Below are positions 1 to 9,982 of a stretch of 20,035 bases of DNA, piece by piece. The stretch's first letter is position 1, and each line of letters opens with the position of its first letter. Where the stretch lies: assembly GCA_004195335.1 (NCBI GenBank), contig SDWK01000517.1, forward strand, positions 1 to 20,035. Direction: 5' to 3'. The position numbers and the translations under genes are program-made. The notes beneath the pieces were generated by a model. It was not told the DNA's origin, ran no database searches, and saw nothing but the letters and a program-made list of their open reading frames with translations. Source of the DNA: Shewanella sp. GTDB taxonomy: Bacteria; Pseudomonadota; Gammaproteobacteria; Enterobacterales; Shewanellaceae.

Positions 1-17
1 TCGTTATATCACGACTT

Positions 18-41
18 AACTCAGCCTGTAACTGAGTTTTT
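18..41 (+). terminator. Terminator-like hairpin, rightward
   Basis: A 7-bp perfect stem (AACTCAG with CTGAGTT, 7-nt loop) runs directly into a run of T on the plus strand. This is the form of a weak rho-independent terminator for a rightward gene ending left of the window. No such gene is visible here, so the role is inferred. Confidence 0.35.
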
Positions 42-120
42 ACAGAGTTAAACTATTTTTTTATCTTTGTATCAGGGATTAGGCTTGATTTCCTGATCTT
101 GATAATAAATGAAACAATGT

Positions 121-152
121 AGAGCGAACGAGAAGTCGAACGCTCTGTTTTT
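121..152 (+). terminator. Terminator-like hairpin before the symporter stop
   Basis: AGAGCG (121-126) pairs with CGCTCT (141-146), with an inner CGA/TCG pairing around a GAAG loop, followed by GTTTTTT on the plus strand. The T run is only on the plus side, so it suits a rightward transcript converging on the symporter gene. On the minus strand the hairpin lies 14 bp past the symporter stop but lacks a U tract. The rest of bases 1-159 shows only a short ATCAGG...CCTGAT inverted repeat. Confidence 0.4.
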
Positions 153-159
153 TAATCGG

Positions 160-1584
160 CTAGCTCTCGGTAACGACCAAGGGGGCTTCTGTTCGAGCGG
201 CAAAGACAAACTTGCTCAATAACAAGGTGACTGCAATGGTGGCAGCGAGTGTTATTGCCATCATATGAATGAAGTGGAATGGGCTCCATATGAAGGTAAA
301 GATGGCATAGATCAGCACACCGAAAATAATGCCTAGCTTGATGGCATTGGCATGGACATTCTTGAAGACCAGAGCGCAGATAAATGCCGCCAGCACCGGC
401 ATAGAATACAGACCATTAAGCTGCTGCAGTAAAGAGATAATACTCTCAGATTGGGCGAAAATTGGCACCAGTCCCACCGATATCAGAGTAAAAACCAGCG
501 CGACCCGAGTACCAATCTTACGAACATCAGCATTGGGGTTAACATAGTTTTGGTGTATATCGCAGGTATACAGTGCGGCAGCCGAGTTCAAACAGGAGTT
601 AAATGAACTCAATACGGCACCGGCAATCACGGCAGCGAAGGCACCGGATAACCAAGGCGGCAGAATGTCACCCACCAATCGGCCATAGGCCACATCGCCA
701 ACATCTCCATATAGCTTGAAGGCCACGATGCCGGGCAGTACCACAATGATGGGAACGATAAGCTTCATTATCACCGCGGCATATAGGCCTTTCTGCGCCT
801 CCTTCACCGACTTTGCTGCCAGTGCTCTCTGGGTGATCACCATGTTGGTTCCCCAGTAGAATATCTGAATGAAAATCATGCCGGTTAATAGCGTATGCCA
901 GGGAATATCAGACTGATCATCGCCAATCATGGTGATGCGCTCTATAGGCACCCCAGATAGATCCCAATTAACGGCGTTCATGGCGAGAAATGAAACGACA
1001 ATGCCCATCAAGATAAGCCCAACCCCATTTAAACTATCGGAGATCGCGATCGCCCTAAGACCACCGAAGATGGCATAAATTGCCCCGACAATGGCGAAAA
1101 TAATTGCCAGTAGAGTGACTGATATCTGTAAGCCAAACATAGACTTCATAAACAGCGAGCCGGTATACAGGACCACTGGCAGTAATATGAATGCGTAGCC
1201 CAACATAAAGAGCACCGACACCATGGCCCGAATGCCTTTGTCATTGTATTTATGCTCAAGTAGTTCGGTGGTCGTGGTGCAGTTATATTTGTAATAGATT
1301 GGGATGAGCCATTTGGCCAGGATTATCAATCCCACTGCGGCCGCGATCTCCCACCAGGCGACGAGTAAAGCTTGAGCACCGTTCATCCCGACAATCTGCT
1401 CGGCGCTGATGTTCGTCATCATCAGAGAGCCGGCAACCACGACCCAGCTTAAGCCACCACCGGCAAGGAAATAATCTTTACTGTCGCTGCTATCCCGTTT
1501 GATATTGCGACACTTAAGGTAGGTGATTAACCCCACCGTGGTCGTTAAGCCAAAAAATATGGCGAGCTGAACTATCTGTTCCAT
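160..1584 (-). CDS. Sodium/solute symporter (SSS family), probably sugar
   Basis: This 474-residue protein is almost entirely hydrophobic membrane segments, as expected of the SSS (solute:sodium symporter) family in the inner membrane. The N-terminal part carries the family-typical DYFLAGGGLSWVVVAGS stretch (about residues 37-53), followed by NISAEQIVG in the sodium-binding region. It should couple inward sodium flow to solute uptake. The gene directly upstream on the same strand is a beta-galactosidase, with a 75-bp gap and no terminator, so galactose or glucose is the likely substrate (inference); the length and the neighbour recall SglT/vSGLT-type transporters. The ATG is preceded by AAGGA at a good distance. 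The substrate cannot be read from the sequence; another sugar or an organic acid remains possible. Confidence 0.85.
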   Translation of the reverse strand: MEQIVQLAIFFGLTTTVGLITYLKCRNIKRDSSDSKDYFLAGGGLSWVVVAGSLMMTNISAEQIVGMNGAQALLVAWWEIAAAVGLIILAKWLIPIYYKYNCTTTTELLEHKYNDKGIRAMVSVLFMLGYAFILLPVVLYTGSLFMKSMFGLQISVTLLAIIFAIVGAIYAIFGGLRAIAISDSLNGVGLILMGIVVSFLAMNAVNWDLSGVPIERITMIGDDQSDIPWHTLLTGMIFIQIFYWGTNMVITQRALAAKSVKEAQKGLYAAVIMKLIVPIIVVLPGIVAFKLYGDVGDVAYGRLVGDILPPWLSGAFAAVIAGAVLSSFNSCLNSAAALYTCDIHQNYVNPNADVRKIGTRVALVFTLISVGLVPIFAQSESIISLLQQLNGLYSMPVLAAFICALVFKNVHANAIKLGIIFGVLIYAIFTFIWSPFHFIHMMAITLAATIAVTLLLSKFVFAARTEAPLVVTES

Positions 1585-1659
1585 CTTGATTCCTTATCTT
1601 TCTATTCTTATTATCAGCGACGGCACACTGCTGAATGTCAGTTATTTAACCTACCTGGG

Positions 1660-4927
<3,268 letters not shown>

Positions 4928-4963
4928 TCGATCGCTAGGATAATGTATACAATCGGCCTTTGG

Positions 4964-6589
4964 CTAACCTTTGTTTTTTATCTCTTCGGCGTTAGAGCGT
5001 GCCACATGGGAGTCCGGGAGAAGATCATTAACCACATGGTCGACAAAACCAGCACCCGCTGCCTCATAGAGGTTGTAGACACAATGAACACCAGATGCTT
5101 TAAGGGACTGCGCATCTTCACTGTATTGGACTATGGCACAGAGTTTACCCTTGTAGTTCAATCTCTGAAGTTGCTCGACCGCAAACTGGTTACCTATGTG
5201 GTGTGGCATTGCCAGCAAGACCAGCTCAAGATTCGGGGCATGCTCAAGCTTCTCCCAGAAATCAGTATCGGAGGCATCGCCTTGGACCACATGACGTCCC
5301 TTCTGCTTGTGATAATCGACCAGCTCCTGCTTGTGTTCGATGCCTAATATCTCACCGTCGAATTTGGCTTTTAGCTCATCATAGGCCCCACTACCAATTC
5401 TACCCATACCCAAAATCAGGAATCTTGGATTGCCTACCTGTATCTGCCTGTCCTCGGGATGCAGCGGGGATTTCTCCAGTTTCTTTAGCCTGCCCTGGAG
5501 CTTCTGGTATAGGCGGCTGGAGTTGGCATTTAAAGGGGCGGCAAATAGAAAACTGATACTCAATGCCACGGCTAAAATCACCATCCATTGTGAAGGTAGC
5601 CATCCTTTACTCGTGGCAACAGCCGCGACAATTAAGCCGAATTCACTGTAGTTTCCCAGATTAAATGAAGTCATCAGCGAGGTACGGGAACGCAGTTTAA
5701 AGTGAGTTAACAGGTAGAGGAATAGGGCGACCTTAATAGGAATGACTAACACTAATAGGCTGGCTAAACCTATGTCTGAGAAGGTCGGCAGTCCATTGAG
5801 ACCAACCGTTAAGAAGAAAGCAACCAGGAAGAGTTCTTTGAAGTAGAACAGTGACTTTGCCAGCTCCGAAGACTTTGGGTGACCCGCTAATAAAATACCG
5901 ATAATCAGGGCTCCTAAGTCGGGTTTAAGGCCGACGGCCTCGAATAGCCAGGCACCTAAAACCAGTGCCATCACTAAACCGAATAACACCAGAAGTTCGC
6001 CGTGACCGACACGATCGAAGGCGCGATAGATAAGCGGTCTGGCAAAGGGTAGCAGCAATAACCCGAAGGCCCAGACAGAGGGGATATCTCCTTTCGAAAT
6101 GGTCAGAAAAGCCACCGCAAAGATATCCTGCATGATCAATATACCGATCGCGACTCGGCCATAGAGTGATTGCATATCACCCTTATCTTCCAATACTTTG
6201 ACGGCAAAAATAGTACTAGAGAAACTGAGTGCAAAGGCCAGCAGGGCTAATTGATTCAGATCGAGCCCAGAGAGTTGATCCAGTCCCAGCATTCCAAGTA
6301 GTTTGAGCAGTGAGATAAAAAACAACATGGAGCCCATCAGGTGCAGACTGGAGCCTGCCCAGACCTCGGCTTTGAATAAACTTCGGATATCTAATTTAAG
6401 GCCGATGGCAAACAGAAGTAAGGTGACACCCAGCTCAGCCAACTGCTCTAACAGAGGTAAACTCGATTCATCGATACCGAATAGAAACAGTACAAATCCC
6501 GCAACAAGGTAACCAATAAGAGGCGGTAGTCCTATTCGGCTAACTAACATACCACAAGCTAAGGTAGTAATAAGGATGGCGGGTTCCAT
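4964..6589 (-). CDS. Kef-type cation/proton antiporter with RCK domain (CPA2)
   Basis: This 541-residue inner-membrane protein has two parts. Residues 1-350 form a multi-pass CPA2 exchanger domain, with the family FSSTIFAVKVLEDKG stretch (about 123-137) and the QD pair (Q154, D155) where CPA2 proteins keep the ion-binding aspartate. After a charged linker (360-385) comes a TrkA-N/RCK domain from about residue 387, with the nucleotide-binding loop GMGRIGS (394-400) and an acidic residue after the next strand. The architecture matches Kef/YbaL-like potassium or sodium/proton antiporters gated by nucleotide or glutathione-type ligands. No TrkA-C domain is seen. Start: ATG with AGGAGA a few bases upstream. 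The ion and the ligand are not determined. Confidence 0.85.
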   Translation of the reverse strand: MEPAILITTLACGMLVSRIGLPPLIGYLVAGFVLFLFGIDESSLPLLEQLAELGVTLLLFAIGLKLDIRSLFKAEVWAGSSLHLMGSMLFFISLLKLLGMLGLDQLSGLDLNQLALLAFALSFSSTIFAVKVLEDKGDMQSLYGRVAIGILIMQDIFAVAFLTISKGDIPSVWAFGLLLLPFARPLIYRAFDRVGHGELLVLFGLVMALVLGAWLFEAVGLKPDLGALIIGILLAGHPKSSELAKSLFYFKELFLVAFFLTVGLNGLPTFSDIGLASLLVLVIPIKVALFLYLLTHFKLRSRTSLMTSFNLGNYSEFGLIVAAVATSKGWLPSQWMVILAVALSISFLFAAPLNANSSRLYQKLQGRLKKLEKSPLHPEDRQIQVGNPRFLILGMGRIGSGAYDELKAKFDGEILGIEHKQELVDYHKQKGRHVVQGDASDTDFWEKLEHAPNLELVLLAMPHHIGNQFAVEQLQRLNYKGKLCAIVQYSEDAQSLKASGVHCVYNLYEAAGAGFVDHVVNDLLPDSHVARSNAEEIKNKG

Positions 6590-6794
6590 GTCTCTCCTGA
6601 TGATGTGAGGGTAACTACCTCTTATTGTATAAGAATTACTTTAACTTTATATTAAAAATAGAAAAAATGATTTGAAGTCTTAACTTTTTACGCTAGGGAG
6701 CACACAGATTCGTTGTGGCGGGAGTCAAGTTGGCCATTATTTAACCTAGGTTCGGGGGCGTGAGTGTCTGATTAGTTAATCTATTCAGGCAAAA
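6590..6794. other. Intergenic region upstream of the antiporter
   Basis: About 200 bp without a gene. It is AT-rich near the antiporter start (a TATACAAT-like -10 around 6625 on the minus strand is possible but has no good -35). A 10-bp palindrome AACCTAGGTT lies at 6743-6752. I see no coding potential or RNA gene. Confidence 0.5.
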
Positions 6795-6826
6795 TAAAGG
6801 CCTTCGATTCTGTTGAATCGAAGGCC
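6795..6826 (-). terminator. Rho-independent terminator of dsbD
   Basis: A perfect 12-bp stem (GGCCTTCGATTC, 6799-6810, with GAATCGAAGGCC, 6815-6826) closes a TGTT loop. Read on the minus strand it is followed by TTTATTTT. It lies 25 bp after the dsbD stop. The A-rich run on the other side is short, so the main direction is leftward. Confidence 0.9.
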
Positions 6827-6850
6827 TGCTTCGGTGCTGAAATCTGGGTG

Positions 6851-8683
6851 TTATTTTTTGAGTAAGATGTCTAAATGTTGTGCGAAGGCATCGGGCTTCA
6901 TAAAGCCGGTGACCCGTAGATCGTTGCGCAGCTCACCAGTGGTATCGAACATCAATAAGGTAGGTAAGCCCAGTACATCGTAGGTCTCCAGAAGCTCTAT
7001 ATCCAGGCTGTCATTTTTGGTTACATCGGCCTGAAGAAAGACCATTTGAGCTAAACGCGCCTGGACTGCAGGATCTTTAAAGGTCACCGCTTCAAATTCC
7101 TTACAAGCAACGCACCAGTCGGCATAAAGATCCAGCATTACCGCCTTACCCTGAGCCGAAGCCGCCTCGACTTCCACTTTGAGATCATCGACAGACTTAA
7201 TACGTTTATGCTCATGGATCTGTTCGGTAGAGACTTTAGTCGACTGCATTCCAAGTTTTGTCATGACCGATTGTAGCCCGTATGAGAAGCTCCCCAAGAG
7301 CATTAGGGTCAATAAAACAGCACGAACCGATTGCTTCCAGCTAAATTTGGTGAGTTTGTTTTGATGCATCAGGTACCCGATCAATACTACCCCCCAAATA
7401 GACCAGAGCAGATCTGAGAGGAAGTCAGGCCAGATCCTGCCAATCATTACGATGGACACGGCGATCAGCAGGAAGCCAAAGACCGTCTTAATGACATCCA
7501 TCCAATGTCCCGCTCTTGGCAGTAATTTACCACCGGAGGTGCCTATGATGAGCAGCGGTAATCCCATTCCCATACTCAGTACATATAGGGCCAGGAAGCC
7601 CTGCAGCAGGTCACCTGTTTGTGCTACGTATACCAAAGCACCGGAAAGTGGCGCGGTTGTACATGGAGAGGCGACCAGACCTGAGATAATCCCCATAATG
7701 AAGACGCCAACCACATTGCCGCCTTTCTGGTTGTTGGAGAAACGATTCATCTTCTCCTGCCAACTCGCAGGTAATTTGAGTTCGTATAGGCCGAACATGG
7801 ACAAACTTAATACGAAGAAGAGTATGGCTAATACTATGAGTACGGCCGGATGTTGTAAGGCCGCCTGATATTTCATCCCCGCCGATGCGACAACTAAACC
7901 GAGTATGGAGTAGGTGATCGCCATGCCTTGTACATAGACCATAGAGAGGCTGAATGCCTTCGCCGTAGAGAGCTTCTCTCCTTGTCCAACGATAATCCCG
8001 GATAGAATAGGGTACATAGGGAAAACACAAGGGGTCAGTGCAAGACCAATTCCCAGGCCGAAGAAGATCACTAAGGTCCAGAGTAAACTGTCACCCGATA
8101 ACATATTGCTCAGGCTATCTTGTTGAGTGATAGGTGCTTGACTCTTTTCTGCAGTCACACCTTTGATGGTATCGGAATCAGTACCCGCCATAGCGACAGG
8201 AAGAAGGCCATCATTGGTTGCGACTTCGCTGAGGATGGCACTTTTTTTAGTTGGCGGATAGCACAGGGTTCCTTCTGCACAGCCCATAAAGGTCACGGTC
8301 ACTGTGCCTTGATCCGTGGCTTCCTTGATGGCAATAGGGATCTCAACATAGGAGTAGTAGACCTCTTGCTCACCAAAATATTCATCATTGTGAACCTTAC
8401 CGCTAGGGAGCGCGATTTCACCCAGTGTTGCGCCGTTAGCTTCAAATTTAAGCTTGTCACGGTACATGTAGTAGCCGTCGGCAATGACCCAGCTCACTTT
8501 CAGCTGTTCGCCTTGTTGTTGAAAGTCGAAAACGAAGGCTTCATCGACAGGCATCAACTTAGGTTCATCTTTGAGGAAGCTAAATTTACTGCTGTTGAAC
8601 ACGCCTTCACTGTGTGCCAGAGGCGATAACAACAGTAGGGTTGAAAAAACTAATGTAAGCGCTAGGGTAAGTGTTTTTTTCAT
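6851..8683 (-). CDS. dsbD: Thiol:disulfide interchange protein DsbD
   Basis: This 610-residue protein carries electrons from cytoplasmic thioredoxin across the inner membrane to periplasmic DsbC, DsbG and CcmG-type partners. All three modules and all six redox cysteines are present: a signal peptide (MKKTLTLALTLV...) and an N-terminal periplasmic domain with C135 and C141 in GCAEGTLCYPP; an eight-helix-type membrane domain with C219 in LTPCVFPMYP and C341 in ASPCTTAP; and a C-terminal thioredoxin-like domain with the DWCVACKEFE motif (C524, C527). The start chosen is the ATG at 8683, which overlaps the cutA stop as ATGA and begins exactly at a normal signal peptide. An ATG 24 bp further up would add eight non-signal residues and lies inside cutA. 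The gene is probably translated by coupling to cutA, as no strong Shine-Dalgarno is present. Confidence 0.96.
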   Translation of the reverse strand: MKKTLTLALTLVFSTLLLLSPLAHSEGVFNSSKFSFLKDEPKLMPVDEAFVFDFQQQGEQLKVSWVIADGYYMYRDKLKFEANGATLGEIALPSGKVHNDEYFGEQEVYYSYVEIPIAIKEATDQGTVTVTFMGCAEGTLCYPPTKKSAILSEVATNDGLLPVAMAGTDSDTIKGVTAEKSQAPITQQDSLSNMLSGDSLLWTLVIFFGLGIGLALTPCVFPMYPILSGIIVGQGEKLSTAKAFSLSMVYVQGMAITYSILGLVVASAGMKYQAALQHPAVLIVLAILFFVLSLSMFGLYELKLPASWQEKMNRFSNNQKGGNVVGVFIMGIISGLVASPCTTAPLSGALVYVAQTGDLLQGFLALYVLSMGMGLPLLIIGTSGGKLLPRAGHWMDVIKTVFGFLLIAVSIVMIGRIWPDFLSDLLWSIWGVVLIGYLMHQNKLTKFSWKQSVRAVLLTLMLLGSFSYGLQSVMTKLGMQSTKVSTEQIHEHKRIKSVDDLKVEVEAASAQGKAVMLDLYADWCVACKEFEAVTFKDPAVQARLAQMVFLQADVTKNDSLDIELLETYDVLGLPTLLMFDTTGELRNDLRVTGFMKPDAFAQHLDILLKK

Positions 8684-9018
8684 GGTGTTGTGGTTTCTTT
8701 TATCCAATCAAAATAAGCGGGTAACCCGTTCGTCAGGGAGACAGCAATGAGTTCAGGTACTTGGTAGGGATGCAGTTGCTTGACCATCATTTCGAGGGCT
8801 GAATAGTGCTGTGCCGTGCATTTGATCTGCAGGTTAAACTCATCCTCTTCACAGATTTCCTCTTCCCAACGATAAATTGACGTTATCGGGGAGGAAATTT
8901 GTATACAAGCGGCAATTTTTGCTTCGACTAAGGCTTTAGCCAACTTGATGGCCGAGTCTTTAGTGGGGCAAGTTGTCATCACTAACAGAAATTCATTTTG
9001 CATCGTATCTGCTGTCAT
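8680..9018 (-). CDS. cutA: Divalent-cation tolerance protein CutA
   Basis: This 112-residue protein matches the CutA family throughout its length: ATAxxLAxxLVEAKIAAC-like N-terminal strand and helix, SIYRWEEEICEEDEFNLQIK (about residues 47-66), and the HPYQVPELIAV block near residue 83. CutA is a small trimeric cytoplasmic protein named for copper tolerance in E. coli; its exact function is still unsettled. It is first in a two-gene unit with dsbD, and the same cutA-dsbD pairing occurs in E. coli. The start is ambiguous: ATG 9018 or the in-frame ATG 9003, neither with a strong ribosome site. Confidence 0.93.
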   Translation of the reverse strand: MTADTMQNEFLLVMTTCPTKDSAIKLAKALVEAKIAACIQISSPITSIYRWEEEICEEDEFNLQIKCTAQHYSALEMMVKQLHPYQVPELIAVSLTNGLPAYFDWIKETTTP

Positions 9019-9117
9019 CTCGTTTAATAAATTAAAGCTGGCTTAAGCTTGTGTCAGTAAACTATTCTAAGGTATTCGATGAGGTAGTTAGCTAGACTAC
9101 CCCTTGTAGAAAGCTAT

Positions 9118-9171
9118 TTATAAAAGGCACTTATCAAAAGGCATTTATAAAAAGCCACCTATAAAACGAAT
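9118..9171. repeat. Four imperfect 13-14-bp tandem repeats
   Basis: Units at 9118-9130 (TTATAAAAGGCAC), 9131-9144 (TTATCAAAAGGCAT), 9145-9158 (TTATAAAAAGCCAC) and 9159-9171 (CTATAAAACGAAT) follow one another in the divergent region between cutA and fxsA. A small inverted repeat GGTAGT...ACTACC lies just before them (9083-9101). The repeats may have arisen by slippage. I see nothing else recognisable between 9019 and 9300. Confidence 0.7.
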
Positions 9172-9301
9172 GACTAATTTACAGTGATTTATGGAGCCTA
9201 CTTTACGTCTTTTCATATCGGCTTGCATTAAGGCATTGCTAAAATAGTGAGCTTATCCAAGTATACTGAGTCACTCCATAGGGTAAACTTGGGTTTGCTT
9301 A

Positions 9302-9331
9302 CTTGAAAATAGACCCGAAAAGCCCCATTTA
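9302..9331 (+). promoter_or_regulatory. Sigma-32 heat-shock promoter of fxsA
   Basis: CTTGAAA (9302-9308), a 14-bp spacer and CCCCATTTA (9323-9331) match the known E. coli sigma-32 consensus (CTTGAAA, 11-16 bp, CCCCATNT) at every consensus position. Transcription would begin near 9338, giving a leader of about 70 nt before the fxsA start. No competing good sigma-70 promoter is visible nearby. Confidence 0.85.
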
Positions 9332-9342
9332 GTTTTCATATA

Positions 9343-9385
9343 GAGTAAAAATAGTTTTTAGATTGAGTAAAATAGTTTACTCAAT
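9343..9385 (+). promoter_or_regulatory. fxsA leader: direct repeat and 10-bp hairpin
   Basis: GAGTAAAA(A)TAGTTT occurs twice (9343-9357 and 9365-9378). The second copy lies in a perfect inverted repeat: ATTGAGTAAA (9362-9371), loop ATAG, TTTACTCAAT (9376-9385). In the predicted transcript this is a stable hairpin ending 14 nt before the GAGG ribosome site. It could affect mRNA stability or be a protein-binding site; it does not pair with the ribosome site itself. Confidence 0.65.
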
Positions 9386-9407
9386 AGTGAACAGTTGTGA
9401 GGTCCGT

Positions 9408-9971
9408 GTGTTTTTCTTTCTATTAGTTATCTTCGTCTTAGTTCCGGTTATTGAGCTAAACGTACTGATCCGTGTCGGCGAATCGTTCGGGAGTTGGACC
9501 ACCATAGGTTTAGTCTTTTTCACTGCAATTGTCGGTGTATCTTTGGTTCGTAGCCAAGGGATTAGTACCTTAATGCAAGTGCAACAAAAGCTTGCACGAG
9601 GTGAAGCGCCCGGTCAGGAGATTGTCGAAGGGATGATGCTAGCTGTCGCAGGCTTGCTGTTACTTATTCCGGGTTTTGTTACCGACGGCATCGGTTTGTT
9701 GTTACTGACTCCCTTGACCCGTATTCCCGTTGCAGGTTTTCTTTACAAGCGAATGCAGATGAGAGTCGTTGCCAATGGTGGTTTTAAAGGTGGCTTCGGT
9801 CCCGGCGCCAACGGTACCCAGAGCCCTTTTGGCCATCAATCGTTTGATCGTGATAATCAGAACACCGAAGGCGGTGATACATTCGACGGTGATTTCGAGC
9901 ATAAGCAAGATCCCAGCGACAAGCGTCCTGAAAGCCATCAGATAGATGATAAAGAAGATCCTAGGACCTAG
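9408..9971 (+). CDS. fxsA: FxsA family membrane protein
   Basis: This 187-residue protein matches FxsA, the inner-membrane protein whose overproduction lets E. coli overcome phage T7 exclusion by the F plasmid. Visible family blocks are a first membrane segment with PVIELNVLI, then FTAIVGVSLVRSQG, a QQKLARGEAPGQEIVEGMM-like loop (about 63-81), and AGLLLLIPGFVTDGIGLLLL (membrane segment pair). The tail after about residue 120 is hydrophilic and rich in G, D and K, as in E. coli FxsA. Start: GTG 9408 follows GAGG at 9399-9402 with normal spacing and begins directly at the first membrane helix. An upstream in-frame TTG at 9363 lies in the leader hairpin and lacks a ribosome site. It is preceded by a sigma-32 promoter. 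groES-groEL, often near fxsA, do not follow it here. Confidence 0.9.
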   Translation: MFFFLLVIFVLVPVIELNVLIRVGESFGSWTTIGLVFFTAIVGVSLVRSQGISTLMQVQQKLARGEAPGQEIVEGMMLAVAGLLLLIPGFVTDGIGLLLLTPLTRIPVAGFLYKRMQMRVVANGGFKGGFGPGANGTQSPFGHQSFDRDNQNTEGGDTFDGDFEHKQDPSDKRPESHQIDDKEDPRT

Positions 9972-9982
9972 GACCTAGGTCC
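9960..9982. repeat. CCTAGGA heptamer repeat shared by two stop codons
   Basis: Three heptamers in a row, CCTAGGA (9960-9966), CCTAGGA (9967-9973) and CCTAGGT (9974-9980), followed by CC. Bases 9971-9982 are a perfect 12-bp palindrome (GGACCTAGGTCC). The fxsA stop (plus, 9969-9971) and the kinase stop (minus, 9961-9963) both lie inside it, so the two genes overlap by 11 bp tail to tail. Confidence 0.9.

Noticed and set aside
8120..8629. A 169-codon frame on the plus strand opposite dsbD.
   Set aside because: dsbD has all six catalytic cysteines and full domain order, so the opposite frame is a shadow.
9399..9402. An RNA thermometer hiding the fxsA ribosome site.
   Set aside because: I found no stretch in the leader complementary to GAGG and its flank; the 10-bp hairpin stays clear of it.
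9363..9407. TTG as the fxsA start.
   Set aside because: It lies in the leader hairpin without a ribosome site; GTG 9408 has GAGG at the right distance and matches the family N-terminus.
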